Source of the DNA: Actinomadura pelletieri DSM 43383
GTDB lineage: Bacteria; Actinomycetota; Actinomycetes; Streptosporangiales; Streptosporangiaceae
Length of the DNA stretch: 64,000 nucleotides
Direction of reading: 5' to 3'
Assembly (NCBI RefSeq): GCF_003634705.1
Contig: NZ_RBWU01000002.1
Coordinates: 1,116,001 to 1,180,000 of the forward strand
A model generated the notes under the pieces. That model saw only the letters and a list, made by a program, of their open reading frames with translations. It had not been told where the DNA came from and did no database searches. Below are positions 10,274-18,435 of the stretch, in pieces (the stretch's first letter is position 1; every line of letters starts with the position of its first letter). Made by a program: the position numbers and the translations under genes.

Positions 10274-11576
10274 GGCGAGCCCCTCTCAGTCGAGCCGTGT
10301 TCAGGGAGGTCGCGTTCAAGGGCAGGGCGTCGTCGGTGGCGAGCGTGACGCAGGCGTGGGCGAGGAGCGCCAGGGTGATGTAGCGGTACCAGGCCTTCCA
10401 CAGCCGGACCTCGTAGTGGTCCAGGCCGACCTCGTGCCTGGCGGACTCCACGCATGAGGGCGCCCGTTCCGCGCGGCGCGCCACGTCGGCCAGTTCGCGC
10501 AGGGACGCGGACGGGGGAGCCGAGCAGAGGTACAGCCGCGTCCGGCGGATGTCCCTGCGGACCAGCAGCCACTGCGCGGGACGCCGGTCGCCGCCGCGCC
10601 GGAGCAGGGCACGCGCCGAGTAGCACGCGCTGCTGCGCCGTACCGGGTCGTCATGGTCCGGGGTCGGCAGCCAGTCACGCGGCGGGATGCCCGCGATGAT
10701 CTCCTCGGGCACGACCTGGACCGTCCGGCCGTCCAGCGGCAGCGGCAGCCGCTCGTCGGGCCGCACGCCGAGGACGTGGGGGACGCCGCGTTCGGTGAGC
10801 CACCGGCGCAGCTCGGCGTCATGGCCGTACGGGCTGGACGCGGCCACCCAGGAGGCGGGCGTGCGCGCCGCCACGGCGCGGCGGATCATCTCCCGGCCCA
10901 GCAGCCCCCGGTCGCGGTACGGCATGTCGGCCGGTACCCGGGCACGGGCCCGCCGGGCCGGGTCGCGCGCCCACTGCGGCGGCAGGTACAGCTCGCGGTC
11001 GACGATCGCCTGCGCGCGGGGGGCGGAGTAGGTGAGAAACACGGCGACCTGGCAGTTCTCCACGACGCCCGTGGACGGGGAGAGCTGTGGTGACACGCCG
11101 ACCGAGCGGTCGCCCTTCTTGCTGAACCCGGCCTCGTTCAGGACCAGCACGGATCGTGGGTCACCGAGGTGTTCCACGATGATGTCGCGCAGGTCGTCCC
11201 TGAGCGCGTCGGCGCTCCACCGCGCCGAGGTCAGCAGCCGCTGCATGCCGTCCGGCCGTGGTTCCCCGGCGTTCTCGGCGAGCCGCCGGCCGTTGCGGCG
11301 TTCGGCCGAGGACACCATTCCGCGGAGGAAGGCGAAGGCGCGGTCACGCGGTTCGGCACGGGCGAAGCGGGGGGCGATCGACCGGTGCAGGCGTCGCAGC
11401 ATCAGCTCCGTCCGGTCGGCGTACGCCCCGTGCGGCACCGGCGCCCGAGCCGGGCCGAGGCCGCGGAGGGCTGCGGGACGAACCCATAACCGGTCCGCGG
11501 CGGGTGCGGAATTCCCTGGAGTCGAATGTGGGGGAAGGTCTTCCTTACAAGAGCCCGTTTTCACAGTTTCAACCAT
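10266..11576 (-). CDS. IS701/SRSO17-type transposase-derived protein lacking DDE residues
   Basis: 436 aa spanning the whole IS701-like DDE fold. The N-terminal helical region (RNGRRLAENAGEPRPDGMQR) is followed by the segment VLNEAGFSKKGDRSVGVSPQ. Active relatives read VVDDTGFxKKG here, so the first Asp is Asn. The second site reads VAASSPYG instead of xxADxxYG, so that Asp is also lost. Before EVGLDHYEVRLW the catalytic Glu position (IEExF) reads APSCV. The fold-supporting sequence is otherwise intact with no frameshift, no terminal inverted repeats were seen, and it is coupled to two ordinary genes. It therefore looks domesticated (inference). Start ATG 11576 has AGGG upstream. Confidence 0.85.
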   Translation of the reverse strand: MVETVKTGSCKEDLPPHSTPGNSAPAADRLWVRPAALRGLGPARAPVPHGAYADRTELMLRRLHRSIAPRFARAEPRDRAFAFLRGMVSSAERRNGRRLAENAGEPRPDGMQRLLTSARWSADALRDDLRDIIVEHLGDPRSVLVLNEAGFSKKGDRSVGVSPQLSPSTGVVENCQVAVFLTYSAPRAQAIVDRELYLPPQWARDPARRARARVPADMPYRDRGLLGREMIRRAVAARTPASWVAASSPYGHDAELRRWLTERGVPHVLGVRPDERLPLPLDGRTVQVVPEEIIAGIPPRDWLPTPDHDDPVRRSSACYSARALLRRGGDRRPAQWLLVRRDIRRTRLYLCSAPPSASLRELADVARRAERAPSCVESARHEVGLDHYEVRLWKAWYRYITLALLAHACVTLATDDALPLNATSLNTARLRGARLA

Positions 11577-11950
11577 TCACCCTGACGGTTTCGTTGTTCG
11601 CCTGTGAAGGCGGCTTCGTCATAGTAATCTGGCCGGCGATCAGCTGTCTTCCGTCAGAGGTTGATCTTTGGTTGGGGAAATCGGACCGCCATGGACGCGC
11701 CGGCGAATCGCCGTGGAATGCGGGGCGAAGTTGATCAACGCGCGGTTCGCGTGCGCCGCGCCGAGTTCCTTGTTCGTGGAGCGGGCGCGGGGTATGGATC
11801 AACATATGTGGATCGCGGCCCGGCTGGCCGGGGCGCCCGTCGGCGCGCGAACATATATGCAGACTAAACGCATTTGCGAACCATTTGCAATAGCGATCGC
11901 GCGGCAGTCGGCGCGCCAAGACGGTTCTGAAGATTCTTCGGCGTCTTCGA
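11577..11950 (-). promoter_or_regulatory. AT-richer leader upstream of the transposase-derived operon
   Basis: 374 bp without a gene. A minus-strand -10-like TACTAT at 11621-11626 lies about 45 bases before the start at 11576; its -35 (GACAGC) is poor. Further out are two direct GCAAATG repeats 11 bp apart (minus strand, about 11870-11890), the motifs AACATATGTG and AACATATATG, and a GCGATCGC palindrome. The drop in GC compared with its neighbours suggests a regulatory region. Confidence 0.4.
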
Positions 11951-12628
11951 TCAGCACGCGGTGGACGGCGCCTCCACCACCAGGCCCTGCCGGTAGGCGA
12001 AGGCGACGACCTGCGTCCGTCCGGACATGCCGAGCTTGGAGGTGATGTGATGGATGTGGGAGCGCACGGTCGCCGTGGAGACGTGCAGTTCGGCGGCGAC
12101 CTCCTCGTCGGACATCCCGCTGGAGACCAGTTCCAGGACGGTCCGTTCGCGCCGGCTCAGGGCGTCCACGACCGAGTTCTGCGCCCGGGAGGCCATCGGC
12201 ACCCGCGACGCCCACTCCAGCAGATGCCGCGTCATCGTCGAGGTCAGCACGGCCCCGCCCGCCGCCACCGACCGGATCGTGTGGACGAGCTCGGACGGCG
12301 GGCTCTCCTTGCTCGCCACCCCCCGGACACCGGCTCGCAGCGCGTCCAGCAACGAATCCTCATGCGTGGGCGTCGTCATCACGATGACGCCCGGAGCGCG
12401 CTCCTCGCCCTCGTCGAGGATGCGGCGCACCAGGTCAAGGACGTCGGTGCCCTGTAACGGCAACCCGACGAGGACCACGTCGGGAGCGTGCTCGCGCGTG
12501 AGCGCCACGAGCCGGCGGGCGTCGCGGGTCTCCCGGACGACCTCGATGTCGCGTTCCGCCTCCAGAACGGTGCGCACGCCGAGCAGGGTGAGCGTCTGCT
12601 GGTCGTGGACCAACACGCGCACGGTCAT
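11951..12628 (-). CDS. NarL/LuxR-type response regulator with degenerate receiver
   Basis: 225 aa. The receiver domain (about 1-125) is followed by a LuxR HTH (about 155-220) with LSRRERTVLELVSSGMSD and STATVRSHIHHITSKLGM. The start MTVRVLVHDQQTLT is chosen over a low-complexity upstream ATG. The usual acidic pair is reduced to His-Asp, and the phospho-acceptor in PDVVLVGLPLQG is Gly instead of Asp, while the switch Lys is kept in ASKESPPSEL. Phosphorylation at the normal site is therefore impossible; a ligand-controlled or constitutive regulator is likely (inference). No histidine kinase is adjacent. Confidence 0.9.
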   Translation of the reverse strand: MTVRVLVHDQQTLTLLGVRTVLEAERDIEVVRETRDARRLVALTREHAPDVVLVGLPLQGTDVLDLVRRILDEGEERAPGVIVMTTPTHEDSLLDALRAGVRGVASKESPPSELVHTIRSVAAGGAVLTSTMTRHLLEWASRVPMASRAQNSVVDALSRRERTVLELVSSGMSDEEVAAELHVSTATVRSHIHHITSKLGMSGRTQVVAFAYRQGLVVEAPSTAC

Positions 12629-12932
12629 GCGCGCCTCCGACGAAGCCCCCGTGGAGGCCTCCGAAGAAGCCCCCGCCCGCCGTCCCCGCACGGCGCCCCC
12701 CGACGCCTTGGTCGGGCCGCGACCCCCATGGACGGTCGCGGCCCGCGTTCACCGGCATGGTTCATCTTCCCCGGCCGCGTTCCGCGCGCCACGATGGTCG
12801 CCCCTCCGCACGATGCCCCTGGCCATATCCGTCCGGCTCAGCCCGGACCTTTGCCGAGAACACGGTGGGCGACCACTCCTTGCACCCCCGAGTCACTTTC
12901 CGTAATCACCCCTGTCGTGCCCCTTGTCACTG

Positions 12933-12961
12933 TGTATACATGCCGGTCAGTGCATAGGCAA
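12933..12961 (-). promoter_or_regulatory. Promoter-like TTGCCT-N17-TATACA
   Basis: On the minus strand TTGCCT (12956-12961) and TATACA (12933-12938) are 17 bp apart, pointing toward the degenerate response regulator. This leaves a leader of about 300 nt. CACTG-N15-CAGTG overlaps the element and could be an operator. Confidence 0.35.
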
Positions 12962-13091
12962 TGCGTTCGAGGGTGCGGGACGCCTGTCCGAAAGTCGATC
13001 AAGAGAATGGCGATTTGGATCCCATGGTCATGTGCGGGACCCGAGGGGTGTGATGGCGGGCGAGGGCCTTGTGCCGCGTTGGGGGCCGCTG

Positions 13092-13124
13092 CCGCAGATG
13101 TGCTCCACTGCCGCACATCCGCGG
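13092..13124 (-). terminator. Stem-loop after the small membrane-protein gene
   Basis: CCGCAGATGTG and CACATCCGCGG form an 11-bp stem with one mismatch around an 11-nt loop, 66 bases beyond the stop at 13190. There is no U-run, as is common in actinomycetes. Confidence 0.45.
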
Positions 13125-13189
13125 CTCTCCGAAGGAGATGGTTGGCTTTTGAAACATCCCGGGAAGGGATTCTCCGGCCGTGCGGATGT

Positions 13190-13543
13190 TCAGGTCCAGA
13201 AAACCGCCACCGCGACGTTCGCGACGGCGAGTGCCCCGATCGCCATGAAGACCGGCTTGTCGAGCGGGCGCCTGCGTCCCAGCAGAATGAGGCCGAGCGC
13301 GACGAGTACGACCAGCAGTTTCACGCTGATCTTGAATTGGTTCATATCGTTGTCGAGCGCGCCCTCGTTCACCCCGACGAGGGCGACGCCGGTCACGAAC
13401 TGGGTCAGCGCGCCGTGCAGCATCCCGGTGCCCGGCCGGACCTTGCCCGACCGCGCCTCGGAGAGCTGGGCGAGGAAACCGCCGATGAGGACCGACAGAC
13501 CGACGAAGTGAAAGAACAGCAGCAGGAGCCGGACGAACTCCAT
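13190..13543 (-). CDS. Small four-helix integral membrane protein
   Basis: 117 aa with about four hydrophobic segments (LLLLFFHFVGLSVLIGGFLA; MLHGALTQFVTGVALVGV; VKLLVVLVALGLILL; VFMAIGALAVANVAVAVFW). ATG 13543 has GGAGG upstream. A palindrome identical in core to the one in front of the TetR/ABC divergon lies 56 bp upstream (13599-13613), so it probably belongs to that TetR regulon. Its biochemical role is unknown; it may be an accessory of the ABC exporter (inference). Confidence 0.8.
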   Translation of the reverse strand: MEFVRLLLLFFHFVGLSVLIGGFLAQLSEARSGKVRPGTGMLHGALTQFVTGVALVGVNEGALDNDMNQFKISVKLLVVLVALGLILLGRRRPLDKPVFMAIGALAVANVAVAVFWT

Positions 13544-13598
13544 GGCGACCTCCGTTGGGCGGCACGGCGAGAACGCGGATCAACGCGGGCAGGGCGAC

Positions 13599-13613
13599 AC
13601 TACAACACGTAGT
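13599..13613. promoter_or_regulatory. Palindromic operator ACTAC-AACAC-GTAGT, copy 1
   Basis: Perfect 5-bp arms around a 5-bp centre, 56 bp upstream of the small membrane protein. The left arm and centre recur at 14333-14347 in front of the ABC exporter, giving ACTACAACACGTAG in both places. It is the likely TetR site. Confidence 0.6.
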
Positions 13614-13678
13614 ACTTCGATGCGCCCCCGACGCCGTACGACCGACCGGCGACGGGAGGCGACCCTACGGATGCGTTC

Positions 13679-14287
13679 TCAGGACTTGTCGGCCCCCAGG
13701 CTCCTGAGCACGAACGTGGTGACCCTGTCGGTCGTCTCGTCCACGTCCCTGGTGCCCTGCCCCAGCGGGTAGCGTTCCGCGCCGAGGCAGGCGTGGATCA
13801 GATGCGCCGTCGCCGTCGGGTCGCACGGAGCGAACTCCCCGCTCTTGACCCCGTCGTCGATGATGTCGGTGAGAAGCCGCCCCAACGGGCTCACGTGCGC
13901 GTGCATCTGCCGGTACCCCTCGGGGCCCAGCAGCGTGGCGAGCTCCGGCCCGGCGGGCTGCGGGTAGGCGGCGAAGTCGGCCAGTTGCCGCCGCACGTAG
14001 ACGACGATCCGCTCGGTCGGTGACCCCGCCGGCTCCAGGGCGCGGTGCAGTTCCTCGGTGAACCGGGTCGTCTCGTACTCGGCGTGCGCGATGAGCAGTG
14101 CCCGGACGTCGGCGAAGTAGTTGTAGACGACGCTGCGGTTCAGTTCCGCGCGCCCCGCGACCTCCGCCATGGACAGTTTGTCGACGCCGTCCGTCGTCAT
14201 GATCTCGCGCACCGCGATCAGGATGCGCTCGCGCATGGCGGCGCGATGTTCGTCCAGGGAACCGGAGATTCGAGGCACGATCTGCAT
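13679..14287 (-). CDS. TetR-family transcriptional repressor
   Basis: The N-terminal HTH (RERILIAVREIMTTDGVDKL, then MAEVAGRAELNRSVVYNYFA) is typical TetR. The C-terminal ligand domain is about 140 aa and ends in LRSLGADKS. ATG 14287 (202 aa) is preferred over a TTG 39 bases upstream. It lies between two nearly identical palindromes and diverges from the ABC exporter, so it most likely represses the exporter, the membrane protein and perhaps itself, with the exporter substrate as inducer (inference). Confidence 0.93.
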   Translation of the reverse strand: MQIVPRISGSLDEHRAAMRERILIAVREIMTTDGVDKLSMAEVAGRAELNRSVVYNYFADVRALLIAHAEYETTRFTEELHRALEPAGSPTERIVVYVRRQLADFAAYPQPAGPELATLLGPEGYRQMHAHVSPLGRLLTDIIDDGVKSGEFAPCDPTATAHLIHACLGAERYPLGQGTRDVDETTDRVTTFVLRSLGADKS

Positions 14288-14332
14288 GGTAGGCGAAGTC
14301 TTTGGGGGATCCGGAGCGGCCGACAACTCGGT

Positions 14333-14349
14333 ACTACAACACGTAGATA
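14333..14349 (+). promoter_or_regulatory. TetR operator copy 2 overlapping -10 of the ABC exporter
   Basis: ACTAC-AACAC-GTAGA at 14333-14347 matches copy 1 in 14 of 15 bases. It overlaps TAGATA (14344-14349), a -10-like hexamer 13 bases before ATG 14362, implying a nearly leaderless transcript blocked by repressor binding. Confidence 0.55.
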
Positions 14350-14361
14350 CAAGATGTCGGT

Positions 14362-15390
14362 ATGGTGTCCCTCGTGCTGATCAACGGCAGGGCGGCCCTC
14401 CGGCCGCCGTCCCCGCCGCCGTCCAGGCCGCCCGACACCGGCGGACCGGACGGCGACCGCGCGGCGGCCGTCTGCGTGGCCGACGGCCTGACCAGGAGTT
14501 TTCCCGGCGCGTCCCGGCCCGCGGTCGAGTCGGTCACGCTCGCCGTACGGCCCGGCGAGGTGTTCGGCGTCCTCGGACGCAACGGCGCGGGCAAGTCGAC
14601 GCTGGTCAAGATGCTCATGGGGCTCCTGCGTCCGGACCGTGGCACGGTCCGGCTCATGGGCGCCGACGTCACCGCGCACGCCGCCCACGCCGCCGCGCAC
14701 GTCGCGTACCTGCCGCAGCGCGAGTCCGCGCTCGGCGACATGGACGTGCGCACGGCGGTGGAGATCACCGCGCGCCTGCGCGGGTTGTCCCGGGCCAGGG
14801 CCCGCGCGCAGCGCGCCGACGTGCTCGCCGAGCTCGGCCTCACGGGCCTCGCCGGGACGCGGGTCGCGCGGCTGTCGGGCGGGCAGCGCAGGCTCGTCGG
14901 TGTCGCCACCGCCCTCGTCGCCGACCGTCCCCTGCTCGTCCTCGACGAACCGACCACCGGACTCGACCTCGACGCCCGCCGCGCCGTCTGGGACGCCCTC
15001 GAACGCCGCCGCGACGGCGACGGCACCGCGGTCGTCCTCGTCACCCATGACGTCCGGGAGGCGGAGACGGTACTGGACCGCGTGCTCGTCCTGAGCACCG
15101 GCCGGACCGCCGCCTGCGACACGCCCGGCCGGTTGAAGGAGCGCCTCGGCGGATCAGTACGCCTCGAACTCGCCTGGCGGGACGACCCGCCGATCGACGC
15201 CCGCGACATCGCCGACGACATCGCGGTGCGGGGGCGGCGCTGGTCCGTCCGGCTCCCCGTCGACGAGGCGCGGCGCGTCCTCGACGAACTGCTGGCGGGC
15301 CCCGCCTACGCGGCACTCGACGACTTCGCCCTCGCCCCGCCCTCCCTGGAGGACGTGCTCCTCGCCGACGGCACCGAGGAGGACCGTTGA
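14362..15390 (+). CDS. ABC transporter ATP-binding protein (ABC-2 exporter type)
   Basis: 342 aa. Walker A GRNGAGKSTLVK lies near residue 75, the Q-loop at YLPQRES, the signature LSGGQRRLVGVATAL, Walker B LLVLDEPTTGLD and the switch His in LVTHDVREAE. The C-terminal 100 residues resemble the DrrA-type accessory domain. The start is uncertain because the first 25 residues are Pro-rich; ATG 14362 fits the -10 position and leaderless reading. The stop overlaps the permease TTG start. It is controlled by the divergent TetR (inference). Confidence 0.93.
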   Translation: MVSLVLINGRAALRPPSPPPSRPPDTGGPDGDRAAAVCVADGLTRSFPGASRPAVESVTLAVRPGEVFGVLGRNGAGKSTLVKMLMGLLRPDRGTVRLMGADVTAHAAHAAAHVAYLPQRESALGDMDVRTAVEITARLRGLSRARARAQRADVLAELGLTGLAGTRVARLSGGQRRLVGVATALVADRPLLVLDEPTTGLDLDARRAVWDALERRRDGDGTAVVLVTHDVREAETVLDRVLVLSTGRTAACDTPGRLKERLGGSVRLELAWRDDPPIDARDIADDIAVRGRRWSVRLPVDEARRVLDELLAGPAYAALDDFALAPPSLEDVLLADGTEEDR

Positions 15391-16169
15391 CGATCGCCTG
15401 CCGCCGGAGCCCGGCGCCGAAGGCCCGCACACCCCTGCCCACCACGCTCGCGGCCGTCTACGTCGCCCAACTCGGACGGGCCCGCGCGGGCGGCGGCGCC
15501 GTCGTCGTCATCGCCACCGTGCAGTCCCTCGCGATCCTCGTCCTGCTGCGCGGACTCGGCGGCACCGCCGCGCCGGACGCCCGGGCCGCCATCGTCTCGG
15601 GCGCGATCCTGACCGTCGTGGCGTTCATCGCCTGGAACCTGCTCGCCCAACGCCTCTCCGCCTTCAAGGCCGGTGGGGGACTGGAATACTTCGGCGCCCT
15701 TCCCGTCCGGCCGTCCGCGGTCATCCTCGGGTTCTGCGCCTGCTACACGACGTTCGCCATCCCGGGCGTCGTCGTCACCGCCGTCGCCGGAACCGCGATG
15801 TTCTCGCTGCCGATCACCCATCTGTGGGTCCTCGTCCCGGCGGTCCTCGCATCCGGGGTGGCCCTCGGCGGGCTCGGCGCGCTCAGCGGGCTCGGCCCGT
15901 CCCGCCCGGAGTTCGCCGCGCTGGCGGGCCAGTTCGGGCTGACGCTCGTCATCTTCTTCGGGCTCGTCCCGCCGCAGACGCTGCCGGACTGGTTGCGGGC
16001 CGCGCGGGCCGTCGCCCCCCTCGCCTACGACATCGACGCGCTGGCCTCGGCGCTCACCGCGACCCCCGACTGGCCGGGAATCGCCCTCCGGCTGGTCGGG
16101 TCCGTCCTGTTCGGCGCGTGCTGCCTGGCCGCCGCCGCCCGCTCCTACCGCATCTCACTCGACCGCTGA
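15387..16169 (+). CDS. ABC-2 type permease
   Basis: 260-aa membrane protein with about six hydrophobic segments and the ABC-2 C-terminal stretch (WLRAARAVAPLAYDIDAL). The TTG start at 15387 has GAGGAGG upstream and overlaps the ATPase stop (TTGA), so the two are co-translated. Together they form a two-component exporter. It sits between the TetR repressor and a cytochrome c assembly gene and close to the hem genes; a link to heme or porphyrin export is possible but unproven. Confidence 0.9.
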   Translation: MTIACRRSPAPKARTPLPTTLAAVYVAQLGRARAGGGAVVVIATVQSLAILVLLRGLGGTAAPDARAAIVSGAILTVVAFIAWNLLAQRLSAFKAGGGLEYFGALPVRPSAVILGFCACYTTFAIPGVVVTAVAGTAMFSLPITHLWVLVPAVLASGVALGGLGALSGLGPSRPEFAALAGQFGLTLVIFFGLVPPQTLPDWLRAARAVAPLAYDIDALASALTATPDWPGIALRLVGSVLFGACCLAAAARSYRISLDR

Positions 16170-16178
16170 GGAGAACCC

Positions 16179-17201
16179 ATGCCATCCGACTCGACCCTGG
16201 CGACGCTGAGCGACAACCTCACCAACGGCGCCACCGCGCTCTACCTGTTCGCCGCGCTGGCGTTCGCCGCCGTCTTCGCCTACCGCCGCACCCGGGAGAC
16301 CGTCCAGGCCGAGGCGCCCGCGGAGATGTCCGCCGAACGGGTCCTCGTCGGCGTGGGCGGCGGCGTGGGCGGCGGCGCGGCCCCCGCCGAGAGCCCGCCA
16401 CCACCGCCCGAGGTCCCCGAGCGGGGCACCGTGTTCACCGCCGACTCCCTGAGCCGCTGGGCGGTCGGCCTCACCGTCGTGGGCTGGGCCGTCCACCTGG
16501 GCGCGCTCGCCGCACGCGGGTTCGCCGCCGACCGCGCGCCGTGGGCGAACATGTACGAGTTCGTGTGCTCGGTGGTCTTCGCCGCCGTGACGGCGCTGCT
16601 CGTGCTGTTCACCCGGAACCGGGCGTACTACCTCGGCGTCTTCGTGATGTTCCCCGCCGTGCTCGGCATGGGTCTGGCCACCACCACGCTGTACACGCCG
16701 GTCAGCGCGCTCCAGCCCTCACTCCAGTCGTACTGGCTGGCCGTCCACGTCCTCGCCGCCATCGTCGCCAGCGGCGCGTTCACCGTGGCCACCGCCCTGA
16801 CCGCCCTGTACCTGTACCGCGACAGGAACGCCGGAGCCGAGCCCGCCACCGGCCTCTCCACGCTCGCGTCCCTGGCCACCCGGCTTCCGTCCGCCCGGAC
16901 CCTCGAACGGCTCGCCCGCCAGACCGTGGTGTTCGCCTTCCCCATCTGGACGTTCGCCATCATCGCGGGCGCCATCTGGGCCGACAGCGCCTGGGGCCGC
17001 TACTGGGGCTGGGACCCCAAGGAGGTCTGGGCCTTCATCACCTGGACCGTGTACGCCGCCTACCTGCACGCGCAGGCCACCACCGGCTGGCGCGGACGCC
17101 GGTCCGCCATGATCTCCCTCGCCGGTTACGGCTGCCTGATGTTCAACCTCGTCGGCATCAACATCTGGGGTTCGGGCCTGCACTCCTACGCGGGCCTGTG
17201 A
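16179..17201 (+). CDS. ccsB: Cytochrome c biogenesis protein CcsB (CcsA/ResC family)
   Basis: 340-aa polytopic membrane protein of System II cytochrome c assembly, which handles heme for attachment to apocytochromes. The tryptophan-rich heme-handling motif is visible as WGRYWGWDPKEVWAF near residue 275, with later histidines in YLHAQATTGW and GLHSYAGL. A Gly/Pro-rich linker follows the first helix. RBS GAGGAGAA precedes ATG 16179, nine bases after the permease stop, so it is likely co-transcribed with the exporter. The usual partners ResB, CcdA and a ResA thioredoxin are not present here. Confidence 0.94.
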   Translation: MPSDSTLATLSDNLTNGATALYLFAALAFAAVFAYRRTRETVQAEAPAEMSAERVLVGVGGGVGGGAAPAESPPPPPEVPERGTVFTADSLSRWAVGLTVVGWAVHLGALAARGFAADRAPWANMYEFVCSVVFAAVTALLVLFTRNRAYYLGVFVMFPAVLGMGLATTTLYTPVSALQPSLQSYWLAVHVLAAIVASGAFTVATALTALYLYRDRNAGAEPATGLSTLASLATRLPSARTLERLARQTVVFAFPIWTFAIIAGAIWADSAWGRYWGWDPKEVWAFITWTVYAAYLHAQATTGWRGRRSAMISLAGYGCLMFNLVGINIWGSGLHSYAGL

Positions 17202-17265
17202 CGACCACGGCTGCCGCCCCACCACGGGGCGGGGCGGCAGCCGTGCCGAAGTCGCCGGACGGAAT

Positions 17266-17443
17266 TCAGCCTGCGGGCCGGTAGGTCACGAGGATCGTGC
17301 CGCTGCTCCAGCGCCGCGGACAGCGCCGCGGACAGCGACGCGGCCATCTCCTCGTCCCACGCGAACTGCCACGTGTCCGGAGACTCGACGACACCGTCCA
17401 CCGTGCTGAACAAGATCGACGAAATGCTGCGCATGGTGCGCAC
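17266..17443 (-). pseudogene. Internally deleted dihydrofolate-reductase-family remnant
   Basis: The minus strand from 17443 reads MRTMRSISSILFSTVDGVVE then WQFAWDEEMAASL, matching the start of RibD-C/DHFR-family proteins (SLDGFVE region). After a short GC-rich repeat the frame shifts, and a second frame gives SSGTILVTYRPAG then a stop at 17266-17268, matching the family C-terminal end. About 60 of roughly 190 codons remain. A large internal deletion plus frameshift has destroyed the gene. It lies between ccsB and the LysR gene. Confidence 0.65.
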
Positions 17444-17529
17444 CTTCCTGACCGAACCCCGATGTGTGCACCAGGGAGGTCAGGAGGACGCGCGGAGCCG
17501 TGGCTTGTACGGAAGCGACAACCGTCCCC

Positions 17530-18435
17530 TCAGGCGCGGGCGGTGGAGGGGCGCGGCTCCGGTGCCAGGGCGTCGATCAGGTCGCGGATGAGGCCGCGAT
17601 GGTCGTCGGCGCGCCAGGCGACGGCGAGTTCGGTCGGGGACAGGTCCGTGACCGGGACGGCCTTGATCCCCGGCCGCCGGTAGATCTCGGCGTTGCCGGC
17701 GGCGAGCAGGACGACGGCGCCGCTGCCCTCCAGCGCGGCGAAGGTCTCCTCGGCGTTGGTCACGGTCGCGCAGACGATCGGCGGACGGCCGCCGCGCTCG
17801 TCGATCGCGAGCCAGTGGTCGCGGAGCGGGCCGGCGCTCTCGGGGAGCGCCAGGAACGCCTCGTCCAGGAGTTCGGCGAACTCGACCTCGCTGCGTCCGG
17901 CCAACCGGTGGTCGTGCCGGAACGCGACCCAGCGCGGCTCCCGGGCCACGACCCGGACGTTGAGGTCGTCCTGGCCGGGGAACGGCAGCCACACGAACGC
18001 CACATCGACCTCGCCGTCGGCCAGGCCCGCCGTGGGATCGGTCCAGTTGACCTGCCGCACCCGCAGCTCGCAGCCGGGACGGCGCTCGGTGAAACGGCTC
18101 CGCAGCGTTCCGAGGAGGCCGCGTCCGACGCTGGTCGACATTCCCACGGTCAGCCGTGCGGACTCGGCCGCCGCGACGTCGCCGACGGCGCGCTGCACCT
18201 CGTCCCACCGCTGGAGCAGTTCGCGGGCGGCGGGCAGCAGGGTCTCGCCCGGCCCGGTGAGCCGCACCTCGCGCCGGTCGCGGTCCAACAGCCGCACCCG
18301 CATCAGCTCTTCCAACTGGCGGATCTGCTTGCTGAGCGCCGGCTGTGAGATGAACAGGCGCTCGGCCGCGCGGGTGAAGCTGAGCTCCTCCGCCACGGCC
18401 ACGAAATATCTCAGGTCCCGCAGATGAGCATCCAT
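17530..18435 (-). CDS. LysR-family transcriptional regulator
   Basis: 301 aa. The N-terminal winged HTH is LRYFVAVAEELSFTRAAERL followed by ISQPALSKQIRQLEE; the co-inducer-binding domain spans about 90-295. It is divergent from the NTF2-like/SDR/NmrA set, with only 61 bp between start codons. Two interlocking inverted repeats lie across its own start, so autoregulation and control of the divergent genes are expected. A -10-like TAATAA only about ten bases from ATG 18435 suggests a leaderless transcript. Confidence 0.94.
   Translation of the reverse strand: MDAHLRDLRYFVAVAEELSFTRAAERLFISQPALSKQIRQLEELMRVRLLDRDRREVRLTGPGETLLPAARELLQRWDEVQRAVGDVAAAESARLTVGMSTSVGRGLLGTLRSRFTERRPGCELRVRQVNWTDPTAGLADGEVDVAFVWLPFPGQDDLNVRVVAREPRWVAFRHDHRLAGRSEVEFAELLDEAFLALPESAGPLRDHWLAIDERGGRPPIVCATVTNAEETFAALEGSGAVVLLAAGNAEIYRRPGIKAVPVTDLSPTELAVAWRADDHRGLIRDLIDALAPEPRPSTARA

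Larger units (their letters stand above)
12629..13189. other. Gene-free interval between response regulator and membrane protein
   Basis: About 560 bp with no convincing gene in any frame. It holds one promoter-like pair and one stem-loop, listed separately. Short frames here lack ribosome sites and conserved motifs. Confidence 0.5.

Noticed and set aside
10266..11576. Active insertion sequence
   Set aside because: No terminal inverted repeats or target duplication were seen, the catalytic residues are replaced and the gene is part of an operon.
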